A DNA stretch of 64,000 nucleotides from Spongilla lacustris (lineage: Eukaryota; Porifera; Demospongiae; Spongillida; Spongillidae). The DNA is taken from assembly GCA_949361645.1 (NCBI GenBank), contig OX442420.1, forward strand, positions 3,331,882 to 3,395,881, in the 5' to 3' direction. Shown here in pieces: positions 21,655-32,779 of the stretch (positions within the stretch are counted from its first letter, which is position 1; each line of letters opens with the position of its first letter). The notes under the pieces were generated by a model. It ran no database searches. It had not been told where the DNA came from and worked only from the letters and a program-made list of their open reading frames with translations. A program made the translations under genes and the position numbers.

Positions 21655-22125
21655 GATGTGGTTGGTGTGACACATCTGGCCAAAATTGCCCTGGCATTCT
21701 GCCGAGGCTCAGGCGACTGTAAATGGTTGATATAACCTAATTTTTAGAGGTTGACATGCATAGCTGGGTGGCCACCTTTTTTGACAGTTTAGACAGCACA
21801 TCAATGCCCCATCCCCCAAACATTTCTACAATCAAATGGATGCATGACCATCCTCTAAGGGCACATGCTTTATCATTTCTAGAGTGCTTGGATCTCAGCT
21901 GCATGACCACAGGTTTGAGCTTGTAGCAATTGCGGATTGATTTTCTTTACGTCAAATCCATCTGAGCAGGAAAGGGACCAGTGTGGCATTAGAATGTCTG
22001 CTGGTCTAGATTGGTTCTTAGGAAGAATGCAACTTCCTTTCTCAATTTGTGGGGAAAGGCATGCTCTGTTGCAGACGTCAGCGATGCAGTCTCTCTGAGC
22101 TGGTTTTGTCTGGTTATCACATCAC
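21655..22125 (-). pseudogene. Non-LTR retrotransposon tail (second RLE-type family)
   Basis: The minus strand carries DGFDVKKINPQLLQAQTC, then RGWSCIHLIVEMFGGWG and LSKLSKKVATQL. After a stop and a frameshift come IYSRLSL and QNARAILARCVTPTTSCEF. It resembles the C-terminal endonuclease region of RT proteins and the insert at 63295-63698 (shared DLYGRLS/IYSRLS and NARAIL). Frameshifts and stops make it a relic. It lies immediately 5' of the EGF gene and is duplicated at the right edge of the window. Confidence 0.7.
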
Positions 22126-22589
22126 CTCTATATATATATATAATGTTATAAAAAATTCCCTTATGTTTGAATCGCTATGACTTCTGAACTGTTGAAGTTA
22201 TTATCAACACTACATACTACACCGTTGCAATTGCTCTGTGACTTACACTTGCTCTATGCAACGTCCAATACACCTCCGGGTTCAAGCCCGCCATAACGTT
22301 TGGTAGGAGTAATCGAATCGCTTCAAATTCGGTTAATAGGCAGAGATCCCTTAGCTATTGGAATATTCTGTTAGTCAATATTTATGTCGGCCATCATTTA
22401 CGGAAATACAGTTGATCAAAGTATGTGCACATTTTCTCGCTTAATCACCGCCTCACCATATATTGAGCGGGACACAATCTGCCCAAATGATTGGCGCTAA
22501 TCCAAAGCGAAAAGGGGCACGTACGTTTTTCAAACAGATACACAAGCGCCTCTTGTCGAGACATTATAGTAAAACAGTTAATGTTTAAT
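22126..22589. other. No gene seen
   Basis: Includes a short (TA)n at about 22128-22142. No other structure was recognised. Confidence 0.4.
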
Positions 22590-22808
22590 AATCCTTACTT
22601 AAGGATGTCATTATCCTTAAATAAGGATCAAATTTTACATTGCATATTTTTGCTAACCAAGTAAGTAAGATAAAATAAATGCTATTGGTCAATTGTATAC
22701 TGATTAGCCTCCATAACAAACTTTAAATGATTTCAATATGATCAAAGTCCATGTGGTAAAACAGGGAGGAAGTGGCATCCTTATTTAAGGATTGACACCA
22801 TCCTTAAA
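22590..22808. mobile_element. MITE with ATCCTTA-rich inverted ends
   Basis: The left end (22590-22629) and right end (22776-22808) are imperfect reverse complements of about 38 bp, sharing TATCCTTAAATAAGGAT. Each end is itself a small hairpin. No target duplication is evident. Confidence 0.65.
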
Positions 22809-23130
22809 ATTAATATGGATCACAACAGTAGAGATTATTCACCATAAAAACCACAATAGTTTTTGATAGCCAGTTCATCCAGCTATACTCAATACCTGAT
22901 TCGTCAAAGAAATAACTTGTGGTTAATAAGTTATGCTTATTTACACTATAACGCTTAAAATTTATATTAAGCATTTGTATAATGACGCGTATTAATGTAG
23001 ATGCTCGCTTCTGCTCAAACGCCAGCATGGACGTACCCTAGCCTCACTGAAACCATGTGCACTGTATGTGGTTGTTCTGCAGCCGCTCCATCGAACGGTG
23101 TCTATCATTGAGTACAGTATACCATGAAGA

Positions 23131-23165
<35 letters not shown>

Positions 23166-23966
23166 GGGGGGGTACAGGAGATCTAGGAAGCGTTGCCAAT
23201 TGGCATACGATATGTGTTTGAGCTTAGTGGAGCTTAGCCCCAATTAATTAGACTCAAGGGGACCGCGCCAATGCCTAAGCCTACTGTTGCATGCTATCGC
23301 TGTCCGGTCAGTATACTGTCATTTGACAAATCACGCAGCGCTGCCGCTTTGGTCATCTAGGCTTTACATGTATGTCATCCATCTGTACTGAGGAACTACA
23401 TCCATCGCTTTCTGTGGCTCCCTCGGTATCTAAGCAGGGTTGCTTAGCTTGACGCTTTTGAGTGCATGCAATTGCTTCAATCTTTGGAAGTACTGGCCGG
23501 TACTGAGCGTAGATTGTTGAAGCCGTTCCACAGATCTTTCTGACAGTGTACATTCCACTCCTAGAGCTATCAGAAACCGGTGAGTAAATTTGCTCACTAC
23601 TATATCGCCAGCTGCAAATAGCGGTTTCGCCGTATTTACACTGTAATACTTGGTTTTTGAGCAAGCCAAACCTGCATGTTTTAATCGCGGTAGTATCGCT
23701 GATCTGCATGATCTTGAATCCAGTGAATCACTAACATAAAACAAAGCATCAAGTGTACAACATTCTTTTCGAAAGTGGTGGACATTTTGTTGGCCATTGA
23801 GTTAGAATAACATATCTAAGGGCAATGCCAATGGTCTGTGGTACGATGATGTTCTCTGTTGTGTACAAGACGAGTCAGGCTCAGACAGGGTTGCCGAAAG
23901 TCTGGCTGTGGTCCGGCCTGTGACAGCCCCGGCCCGGCCTGTCTTTTGGATGCGCGAGTAATTACA
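22809..23966. other. No supported gene; poly-G at 23134-23172
   Basis: The minus-strand frames at 23353-23744 have no domain I recognise. A poly-G tract broken by one T lies at 23134-23172. Confidence 0.4.
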
Positions 23967-24590
23967 CCGTATACACATTACATCGAATCTGATCATGTCT
24001 CTCCATGTAAGGTTCACAAGACTGTCAAGTAGAAGCTCAGGACTGATGAAAAGGATTTGGTGGGATGCGCGAGTAATATCGTTGCGTATTAGGTCCACCT
24101 CCATTTTATCCTGTCGAGTGTCTCCAACAGCACACACTGCTGAAAGTCCTTTGGAGGTCAGCGATGCAACCTGAAACGTTGTGTTATTACTACTATACCT
24201 TCGCCACACCCAGTGTTGCCGCGATATATATCGCGATATGTAGAAGTCTATGATATCGCGGTACATCGCGATAACCGCGATATCATAGACTTCTACATAT
24301 CGCGATATATATGGCGGCAACACTGGCCACACCTCAATAACATACCTGATCCTACATCAAAGCCTTCAAGGGAGATACGATGATCGATGTCAATAGAGTC
24401 AGCTCGACCATGGATATCATCAAAGGTTAATGGCAAAATAGCATAGCATATAAAGATTTACCCGCACTATCCGTGGGTAGGGATATAAAAACATCGTCAA
24501 TTTCTAGGAATGACTTGATTGCCTTGTGTTGGTTTGGACGAAGAATTGAAAACCCAAGTCTTTGGGATGCGCGAGTAATTACACCGCATA
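23967..24590 (-). pseudogene. RecQ-like helicase fragment
   Basis: The minus strand from about 24590 carries a segment like the start of RecQ-type DEAH helicases: LGFSILRPNQHKAIKSFLE, then DVFISLPTDSAGKSL. The latter is a damaged Walker A box (consensus PTGSGKS; here a Gly is replaced and a residue is added). A frameshift follows near 24430 (YAMLF then LTFDDI). A plausible intron runs from donor GTATG (exon end 24346) to acceptor TTTCAG (exon start 24170). The next segment has VASLTSKGLSAV and QILFISPELLLDS. The DEAH box and all later motifs are missing. It is either host-derived or from a mobile element, and is non-functional either way. Confidence 0.68.
24211..24325. mobile_element. 115-bp hAT MITE with perfect 8-bp target duplication
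   Basis: A near-perfect palindrome from CAGTGTTGCC to GGCAACACTG, flanked by GCCACACC at 24203-24210 and again at 24326-24333. CAGTG ends with an 8-bp duplication are the hAT signature. Most of the 115 bp pairs with itself around CGCGATA blocks. It sits in the presumed intron of the RecQ-like pseudogene. Confidence 0.95.
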
Positions 24591-24614
24591 GGCGGCGGAA
24601 GGTGAATAAACCTG

Positions 24615-24960
24615 GGGGGGGGGGGGGGGGGCGGAAAAGTAAAACTGCATGGGGGGTTCGGCCAAATACGAACGGGGGGGGGGGGGGGGGTGCAGGGGGG
24701 GGGGGGTGCAGGGGGTCCCCACATTCACTACTGGATGGCTCTTTTACTACGGCGTTTCCACCCGGCACTCTCGTCTACTTGCGGCCGAGGCACCTCCCTC
24801 TCGCCAGCAAGGGGGTGTGGAGCGCTGTAAGCTCCCTAATCGGGGTCTGGGGCGGAGCCCCAGAAGCTTTCACACTTTACGCTTTAAATCCCGCTAAAAA
24901 TTAGTCGGCTGGCCAGGGGGGGCCGGGGGGGCAAATGCCCCCCCCTGCGGGGCTTAAAAA
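24615..24960. repeat. Poly-G runs and GC-rich hairpin family, copy 3
   Basis: G runs lie at about 24614-24632, 24675-24690 and 24696-24705. They are followed by an inverted copy of the family signature (GTGGAGCGCTGTAAGCTCCC, GGGGTCTGGGGCGGAGCCCC) at about 24815-24865, and by CCAGGGGGGGCCGGGGGG at about 24913-24930. Confidence 0.75.
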
Positions 24961-25344
24961 TGGGGGCGCCACCGAGCACAAGGGGCGCCATAAAACTGAA
25001 AGGTTGTAACAATTTATTTTTCAGATACGTAAATCATAGCCTAGGCAATTTAAATCGGCAATCACTTGTTGGAACCAAGGCCTTCAGGCGCCCGGGCGCA
25101 CTGCAATTTAGTACTATTGAAATTTGACCGTATCATGTGTAATTAGCCGGAAAAAAAAGTCTCGTGTTTAAACGAGCGGATTTTCGTAATCATTAACGCT
25201 TCCGCGTACCTGTTTCAACACTTAAAGCCGGAAAGAACTGGTATCGCAACAGGATTTTAAAGAACAGCACGGTATATCTCTTTGTCAATCGCACGCGCAT
25301 GCATAGTCTGATCGGAATACATTTTCAGTTGTAAGAAGTATTCG

Positions 25345-25590
25345 ATGGAAGTCAAGAAGTACAGTTACATCACCTCCCATGCGTACCATTCTTTCACACC
25401 TGTTGCCTTTGAAACTACTGGAGTCTGCGGCCCTCGCTCCATGTCATTTTTGACGGACTTGGGTCGCCGCATTGTGAACACCACTGGGGACAACAGCTCT
25501 TTGGCATACCTCCTGCAAAAGTTTTCAGTGGCCATTCAGAGGGGGAATGCTGCATCTGTTGCCTCCAACCCTTTACCCTCCTTTGAATAA
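25345..25590 (+). pseudogene. Non-LTR retrotransposon C-terminal fragment
   Basis: The 81-residue open frame reads FTPVAFETTGVCGP, FLTDLGRRIV and QKFSVAIQRGNAASVAS before the stop at 25588-25590. It matches the last part of the family at 8300-10097 (QRLSVAIQRGNAASVLGTM). The upstream part of the protein is missing, as expected of a 5'-truncated insertion. The next 50 bases are A-rich, consistent with a retrotransposon tail. Confidence 0.75.
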
Positions 25591-25929
25591 TGATGTTTAG
25601 ATTAAAAAATAAATAAAATAAAAAAGACAAAGGGAAAAGAAAGAAATCTGATTGGAGCATCGTATCGTAAATGAAAGGGAAGAAGCAAGTGTTGATGAAG
25701 AAGCTAAACGTATGCGTAGGTTTGGTTATGACTTTACACTTGGATGCGCAGAGGAGTTATCAAGTTAAGTTTTGCATGCTCAAGTCTTTAATAAGTTTTA
25801 TACCTTTTACGAGGAATCAGAACATGCATGTTGATCTGCATGAACATGGGTGTAAGGACAAAGAAAAGACTGAGCAAGCTGCCACTGATGACATATGTAG
25901 AGAAATATATAGACAGAAATTATACCGTG

Positions 25930-26085
25930 GTACTATATCAATTGCATTATCAATTCTCATGCATGCAGTACCACGTGCACGTTCTGAATGCTTTTTCTGC
26001 ATTGTGCAAGCAGTATTCGATAGCAGTTGCAGTACGCAGCTTTTCGGCACTAAAGGGAGTTAAAACACGTCTCCGATCTATACCA
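25930..26085 (+). pseudogene. Possible hAT transposase C-terminal remnant
   Basis: One plus frame contains YSIAVAVRSFSALKGVKTRL, which resembles the hAT dimerisation region (alternating hydrophobics, then a Ser/Arg-Ser-Phe-Ser block and a Lys-Leu-Lys-like helix). It is short and decayed, and no TIR pair was established. GC-rich flanks at about 24905-24945 and 26320-26395 might be the element's ends. Confidence 0.35.
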
Positions 26086-26872
26086 TGATGCAAGAATTAA
26101 AGGCCAGAGATCTAGGTATTATCTCTAGAAAGGTTACAAGGGCTCATGTTGGTGACAGTAGAGAAGAAACTTCTTATGTGCTTTTCTATTAAGACCGTAG
26201 TACAGCAAAGTTCATCCGAATTGTCCCGAGCACTTCTTTAACATCGCAATCTACCGTTCAGTTATATTAGTGCATGTATAGTTACACATTTTATTATTTA
26301 CTCATACGAGCGTTAAAAAATGGGCTTCGGGGGGGGGGCGCCAAAATATGCATGTGCCCCCCCAGCCAATAAGTAGCCACCACGCCACTGGTGCTAATAC
26401 ATGTACATGTACCAGAGATAATAAATAAATAAATAGTCCGTGTTTAACGAGCGTATCTTCTTCGTACTCGTAAAACGCTATTTAAACATTTCAGGAAAGA
26501 CCTGGTACTCCAACAGAATAGCACGCAGCTGAGTTCACAATTACGTCGATACGCTTGTTTAAACACGGGCCATTTCTTTCGGTGGGGGCGGAGGGGGGAT
26601 ATATCGCGGTGGACAATAGTTATTAATACATGTCAAAAGTTCATTGCGACAACGAAGCCCGATGTAGCGAAGCAGTTTATGACCGGTTTATGGTTTATGC
26701 TATACTGAAGCGTATGCGTTACACATAACGTACGCGCATCTATATACATGTATACCACTAATTAGAATATAACTTGCGGAAGTCATGCATGGTCACATGT
26801 AATAAAATAGCTGTATACTACCAAAAATCTGGGGGGGCTGAATGATACTTCCGCCCCCCCTATGGCAAAAGT
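26086..26872. other. No gene seen; G-rich repeat inside
   Basis: Bases 26328-26395 hold a G/C-run inverted motif (GGGGGGGGGCGCC ... GCCCCCCCAGCC). The rest is AT-rich and unassigned. Confidence 0.4.
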
Positions 26873-26873
26873 G

Positions 26874-26902
<29 letters not shown>
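26873..26902. repeat. 30-base poly-G tract
   Basis: A pure G run, followed by GCCCCCTAACCCCCC on the same strand, so G and C runs face each other and can pair. Confidence 0.95.
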
Positions 26903-26904
<2 letters not shown>

Positions 26905-27464
26905 AAAGCCCCCTAACCCCCCGTCTCCGCCGCCTATGCACCGTCCAAATCCATCGTTAACGCGTTAGAACATTAATGATGACACAAGATTTGCGGGAGT
27001 GGTTTTAACTTGATGATTGAGTACTAATTGATGTTCAGTTGGAATGTAGCACTTATAAGTCACGATAATGGTGCAATTTGATCGGGCGCACGAATTACTG
27101 CGCCACGGAATGACTATTCGATCTAATTCGCGACTTGTTTCCCAGACCCATGTACGTAGCATTATACAGTATGCGATAATGCTTACAATGCATTTGGGTC
27201 TGGGTACGAGACTAAGGGTCCGGTGGGGACGCACAACATCTAATATATGCCACGAACTGCAAGTATACACTCGGATACAAAAGTACAATGACAGCACGAG
27301 ACTACATACATATATCTGGAGTGAAACAAAAGGAGGCCGCACCATTGTAGCATGAGCTGGTACACCTGCCTCGTCACACAGAAGTAGTACTAATTGTGGC
27401 CCGGGGCCCACATTGCGTAATGGGCTATTTAACCGTACACCCCTATGGATGGCAATAAATGGTG
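26903..27464. other. No supported gene
   Basis: The minus frame at 26965-27411 is long but has no recognisable domain. I take it as chance. Confidence 0.4.
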
Positions 27465-27690
27465 TCCAGGAGGGGTATTGGAAATATGTCCCAGGGGGTG
27501 GTCATTTAAATGCCAGTCCCGGGGGCTAGAAGATATGCTTGTCCAGGGGGGATGGAGAGTGTGGGTCGAATAATTTGTCCAGGGGGGCATTTTTAAGTCT
27601 GTTCCGGGGGGGGGGGGGGGGGGGGGGGGGGGGTTGAGACATAAGAAATTCATGTCCAGGGGGGATTTTCTATATGGTCCCGGGGAGGTA
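27465..27690. repeat. Irregular CCAGGGGGG minisatellite with poly-G
   Basis: A loose unit of about 30-40 bp beginning GTCC(A/C)GGGGG recurs about eight times, with a G run at about 27605-27633. Confidence 0.75.
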
Positions 27691-27865
27691 TGTTTGCAAT
27701 GATTGTTATTGATAGGTCTGTACGATCAAATAGTGGAATAGCCCAATACATACATCACATGCACACACCTTTCCCGGGGTTTTATCAATTTCATACAAAC
27801 CTTGCATCTGGCAGTGTGGGCCCTACCATACATACATGAATTATCCTGGCTACACCATTGTTGCG

Positions 27866-27935
27866 TACCCAGGCCCAGATTCCCAAAGCTGCGGATGGAT
27901 TACATCACCGCTACGTGGAAACTGGGTCTGGCGTA
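27866..27935. mobile_element. Short hairpin MITE, GTACCC family
   Basis: GTACCCAGGCCCAGATTCCC and GGAAACTGGGTCTGGCGTA flank GGATTACATCACCGCTAC. Relatives are at 45475-45562 and 45718-45770. Confidence 0.6.
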
Positions 27936-27944
27936 TAGATGGTT

Positions 27945-28450
27945 CTGACTGTCGCACCCGTGACGTCACGCATTTTGTTAATAAGTCACATGGGTTATCT
28001 AATTGGTAGGGCGGTACTGTTGCTGTGTAACAGTGTTTAAATCCAAGGTCCTGTATCACTATGTCTGCATGTGGCATTGCCGCAAGCTAAACGAAAGGCA
28101 GGAACAGGATGACCTGAAGAGTGGGCAAAAAAGCGGAGCTTCGCCGCCATACTTGTCATAAACCAAAAAGCCACAAACACAACGTGGCAGTGAGAAAGGC
28201 AACAGCCAGCAGCACGGAATAAGCGTAACGACTTTCCTTTATTTTTGAAAGTATTGGCGGTGAAACTCGGCCTATTTGCCCACTCTTCAGGTCACCCTGT
28301 CGTTCGTTTAGCATGCCACAAACATCAAACATCCAGGACCTTTGTTTAAAACACACACAACAGCTACAGTACCGCCCTAGCAATTTGTTAACCATGTGAC
28401 TTATTAACAAATTGCACTTGTATTGTGACATCACGGGTGCTCTGCAATCT
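27945..28450. mobile_element. Element with about 190-bp inverted repeats
   Basis: 27945-28135 and 28250-28450 are diverged reverse complements. Shared blocks are TTGTTAATAAGTCACATGG, the GGCGGTACTGT block, and AGTGGGCAAA. The spacer has no transposase. Target duplication is unresolved. Confidence 0.75.
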
Positions 28451-28494
28451 GATTGATCCTCCAAAATCGAGGAAAGTGACCCTCTTTCCGCGTA

Positions 28495-28850
28495 CAGTGC
28501 TTGTCACAAAGAGAGTAGAAAACCAAAAAATTCCGTTTTTCTAGAATATCTCCACAACAGAACATGCTATAAGGATGCAAATTACATGTTTAGAATCAGC
28601 ATGTATTTCTGCATCACTGATATGAAAACAACAATATCACGTGACTTGTTTGTGTATTTATAGAACAATAAATAAGCTCATCTTTAAGTGTCTGTGTCTG
28701 GAGACCAAACCAATTACAGTTAAGACCTCAACTTTTTTTTTTTGCGAATATATCACCTAGATGCATGGCCATCATTGGTACCAATTTGAGCTACATGCCC
28801 CCAGCGGTTATGGATATCGGTTACTGATTTTGCGAAGAGGCAAGTATTTC
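28495..28850. mobile_element. Single terminal repeat of the 585-2197 transposon family
   Basis: Starts TA then CAGTGCTTGTCACAAAGAGA. It follows the left terminal repeat of the 0.6-kb element for about 350 bp with many differences (AGCATGTATTTCTGCATCA, ATCACGTGACTTG, GGTTATGGATATCGGTTACT). No opposite end was found, so it is an old truncated copy. Confidence 0.75.
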
Positions 28851-28964
28851 ATTTTCTTCATGCACAACAGTGTCAAAGAGGGCTGAAAGCTTCTTTTGGT
28901 TGCGTGCAATGGTCAAACCCTCTTGGTTGATGTGGTTTCTCAGGGATACAACTCGCAATCCCTG

Positions 28965-29100
28965 ACCCATTTTCTTATGAACAGCACAGAACTTGAAGCC
29001 ATTTTCTTATAAACACAACACTGAACTTGAAGCCACTTTCTTATGAATGGCATTTTCTTACGAAACACAACACGTTATTGAAGCCATTTTCTTGTGAAAA
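28965..29100. repeat. Tandem repeat, about four units
   Basis: Degenerate units of about 35-40 bp sharing GCCATTTTCTTATGAACA and ACTTGAAG. Confidence 0.75.
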
Positions 29101-29448
29101 GCTATTGCTCAAAGTGTTTATGCTGTTCACAAGCTATTTAACTCAAATGAATAATGGATAATTAAGTGTATCATCGGTACAAAAAGTGGAGCCGCTATGG
29201 CGGCTCCGGCGGCCATGCATGGTTCCGTCGCCGCTGTATTCGCGTATCTCATTAAAGGCGACGCCTTTCCCGTATGTGTCACATGCAATTCACAATTCAT
29301 ATTTGCGGTCGAATAAGGATATATACATGTACAAGTATATAAGTAGGTTGAATTGTGCTTCTCTCAGGTTGCTGCCTGCACATCCAACTCAGCTGCTCCC
29401 CATTTATCATTCCCTCCAACCCCGATCTTTGGATATAAAATTCAGTAC

Positions 29449-29938
29449 AATGGACCCTTTGCATGAAAGATCGGAAGTACGATAAACGTCACGTCCGGAG
29501 TAAAAACCCCAGTGGTTGCCTACAGACATTGTGCCACGTTCGCGGACCTTTGCGTATTAAAATGGCAACGCTCGTGCTCATTCCTTCCCGCTCGGACATT
29601 GATCCTTCGGCCGATCCAGTTCCTGATCAAACTATGCTGCCAACAGTAAGTTTGACAGAGTTTGACATAGTGATACCTGGAGCCTTTTTAAATGGATGGC
29701 TTTAAAAAGGCTCTGGGTATGTCAGACTCGGTCAAACTTACTGTTGGGAGCATAGTTTGATCAGGAACTGGATCGGCCGAAGGATCAATGTCTGAGCGGG
29801 AAGGAATGACTCCGAGCATTGCCATTTTATTACGCAAAGGTCCGCGAATGTAACACGATATCTCTAGGCAACCGCTGTGGTTTTTACTCCACACGTGACG
29901 TTTATCGTACTTCCGGTCTTTCATGCAAAGGGTCCATT
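29449..29938. repeat. 490-bp palindrome (foldback)
   Basis: Two arms of about 240 bp meet near 29693 with almost no spacer and pair along their full length with a modest number of mismatches. The outer ends read AATGGACCCTTTGCATGAAA and its complement. Both strands therefore carry similar open frames (29463-29705 plus, 29688-29924 minus), each beginning MKDRKYDKRHV. The frames are a consequence of the symmetry, and no known domain is seen. Any transcript through it would form a long hairpin. Confidence 0.92.
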
Positions 29939-30280
29939 TATAACTAATCGTAAGGTTCGAAATCCCACATAGTGATTATTTTTATTAGTCGAAAACAAAA
30001 CGCTGCCTTTACTTCCGCTGTTTGGTCACATTTCAAGGAGTACAGACTCTACGTCTCTAAGAAAGAAATGTGCTCCGTTTGCATGCTGACAAGCTCATTG
30101 AACACATCATAAAGAGCAGCTGTCCAAGCCATGCGCAGTCAAAACTGTGCTTTGGCCCGCAATGAGCAACAAAGCCCTCTCTAAGCTAAAAAGTATCTTA
30201 CAATGAAGGTTCCCCGGCCTTGAACTCTTTATCAAGAGTGCCATATATGCTATCTGTGCCACCACTCATAACCTGGAACT
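29939..30280. other. No gene seen
   Basis: No repeat or coding signal was recognised. Confidence 0.4.
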
Positions 30281-30712
30281 TTAACCCTTTGGGTGCCAAG
30301 GGCATATTTGTACATTTTAAAGTTGTGCGTGATAGCACGCACATCACTCCCTTTGTAGTAACTGACCAAAAATGTGCTCTTGCATGCATGGAGTTCTGCA
30401 TGATCTGTACGTTACTTCAGTTAACTTATAGGGTGCCAGATGTATGTACATGGTACGTTGTGCATGTACAGTATACAATTTACAAGTATTGAATATTTTG
30501 CATGTCACTCAACTACTCAACATTGTACATGTATTATTTACTCCGCAAACTGTCAATTGCTTAGAGTTTCTCCCACATCAAAAATGTGCACACCTAGCAT
30601 ACGACCTCAGTAACAGTTATAGTGTTGGACAGAATTTGAATAGTTGTACTACTTCCTATGATTATTTTATACTCCTCCTCCTTAACTCCATTACGCCCAC
30701 CCCCATGCACAA
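30281..30712. mobile_element. piggyBac-like end and dispersed repeat
   Basis: TTAA at 30281 is followed by CCCTTTGGGTGCCAAGGGCA. A TTAA target and CCCTTT-type ends are typical of piggyBac elements. Bases 30428-30712 match 33886-34215 in direct orientation (CACACCTAGCATA, GAGTTGTACTACTT-like blocks). The opposite end of this copy was not found. Confidence 0.55.
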
Positions 30713-31248
30713 CTGACGGTGCTAAAGAAGTCCATTATTCACATGACTTGTCTAATGGACTTGGAACAGGAATCTATAACAATGAAGCACATCATGCTAT
30801 AATAGGGTTGAGAACTGCCAGCCAGTTCATCCCCCCACCCTTCACCTCCATACATGCAAATGGTTGGTATACGTATAGTTGCTACAAAATGTACCAGGAT
30901 ATATGCAATGTGTGGAACACTTGACACTGAAATGTACTTGGGCCAGCAACTCTATATGTGATTATAGGCATGCGGTTTACATATATACATGTATAATATT
31001 ATATATATGTATGTACAGATTTGAATCACTTTGAATAACAGCTAGACTGCCAATAACACACACCGTCAGTAATTTAATTAGCTTCCTAACTGAGACAGGG
31101 CAAATGAAATCAGTCAAAGCACACAGAGTTATTAAAGGACGAGCATGATAACGCCATACAATTGCTGGTGTATGGAACATGGTGTGACAATTTACTTCCC
31201 CTGCTACTTGCCTTGTGGCTGGTCAGGTCAGGGTCTGGCCTGGCAAGT
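30713..31248. other. No gene seen
   Basis: AT-rich, with no recognisable feature apart from the ATATATGTATGT stretch near 30980-31015. Confidence 0.4.
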
Positions 31249-31330
31249 CGACCTGTCGGGCCGACCTGTCAGGCCGACCTGTCGGGCCGACCTGTCAGGC
31301 CGACCTGTCAGGCCGCGGACCTGTCAGGCC
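31249..31330. repeat. 13-bp GC-rich tandem repeat
   Basis: Five perfect-length copies of CGACCTGTC(A/G)GGC start at 31249, 31262, 31275, 31288 and 31301, then an imperfect sixth. Confidence 0.95.
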
Positions 31331-32779
31331 GGGCTGGCCTTCGGCAACCCTGGACTCAGACACTACGCTGGTCCAACTGGTACTTTGCCATGTATAGAAG
31401 GCTGAGGACCCTCCATTGTTGAGTACAGCGCGCCATGCACACAGAGATCATCTATAGTGAATGCAGCTTTACAATATAGGCAGCATTCTCCGGTTTGAAA
31501 GATGATATTGTATGTAATTCCATAAATCTATAGTATGATTATAACTATATCTGTTTCAGATGTACTTTAAATGGCGGTCAACAAGCAACTCCGCGATTTA
31601 AAGTACTCGGTAGTAGTGACAGAATAAGTAAGCAAGTGCCTGCCATGCAACCTCTGGGTAGGTAAATTATCGGTTTATTGGGCGCCCATATTGATCAGCT
31701 GGATTCAAGCGAAGCCGCTGGCATGCCGATGGGCCTCAGTTTTAGGTTTGGTTTTAGTGTTACGGGTAAGTTTACAAATTACAACATAAGCCTATCGCGA
31801 TTAGCGGGGCGCCCATAAGTTCGTTACATAGATACCGCTTTAACGCGGGCGCCCATTACCGCGATTCAACATCAATATTGCAACTTTTTTTACATTGAGG
31901 GCAAGCAGAGATCTATATATAATCTCTGGGGCAAGCGAGTATGTATTACGTCAATGGAATGGAGCGTATTTCCAGGGTTTATCAGCGGTCGCGCAAGCCA
32001 GATATATGAATCTAAAGGGTTTCAAGCGGGTTTAGGCATTGTCTCTTACTCCAGGCCCGTAACCAGGTCTGAAAATGGGGGGGTTCGGAAAATAATTATT
32101 GTGGACCTAACTAGTGGGCGGCGGCCGAGGTACGAAAAGTGTCCGCTTGAAACCATACAACCAAACTTCGGCCTGGGATGGAGCCCCAACAGTTTTGCAT
32201 TGTTTAAGTTTCTGTCTCAATACCATACAGTATTGCGTTGTAACATGCAGATAGAATCAGGGCCGTATGCTGAAGCACCCCCAAATTTTTCGGAGACCTT
32301 TTTTTTTTAACAATGTTCATTGTAATTTGTAACTGACATATACAGTTCTTTTGTACACTGATCCTTGCTCGAATGCGATTTCATGTTTGTGCCTCCGCAA
32401 AGCCGAAAGTGTGCTTAAGTTGCTATGTCCATTTTGAAGCATTTCAAAAGTCCTGGACTATATTGTATAGTCCCCAATTCATCGCCTGCATAAATTAATC
32501 CAAACAGACTGAACTGGTGTCCACAAGATTCGGGCAGTTTGTGTAATGCATTGTATAATGTTAATTAATCTTCATACTGCAGAAGAAATTGATTGATATC
32601 ACTACTATTCAGTAACATGTAGTAGCGGATCCTGCATGTACCTTGTATTTGCAGCTAAATTGAGGCTCTAAGGTCTGACTACGCCCATCAACGTCTCAGT
32701 GTCGTGTTTTCTAGAACGTTGAGTTCAGTACTACATGCATTTGTAAGTTCATGGTCGGCGCAGCGAGCATATCCGTAAT
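31331..32779. other. No supported gene; GGGCGCCCAT repeated
   Basis: GGGCGCCCAT occurs near 31680, 31805 and 31849. The plus frame at 31954-32310 (118 codons) has no domain I recognise. Confidence 0.45.

Larger units (their letters stand above)
11624..21775. repeat. Segmental duplication, copy A
   Basis: Collinear with 48494-64000 in the same orientation: EGF exon, intron blocks, YR element, EGF tandem, GC repeat, poly-G, EGF exons, RLE relic. Long intron stretches are identical except for single changes. Differences are mostly discrete insertions. Confidence 0.92.

Noticed and set aside
24473..24904. 143-codon plus-strand frame with Gly runs
   Set aside because: Shadow of poly-G tracts and of the antisense helicase relic.
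26965..27411. 148-codon minus-strand frame
   Set aside because: No recognisable domain, unusual composition, and a long frame is expected by chance at this GC content.
28991..29100. Evenly spaced repeats considered as a CRISPR-like array
   Set aside because: Units are imperfect tandem copies without unique spacers, in a eukaryotic context.
31954..32310. 118-codon plus-strand frame
   Set aside because: No domain, no splice context; ends in a Phe run from a poly-T tract.
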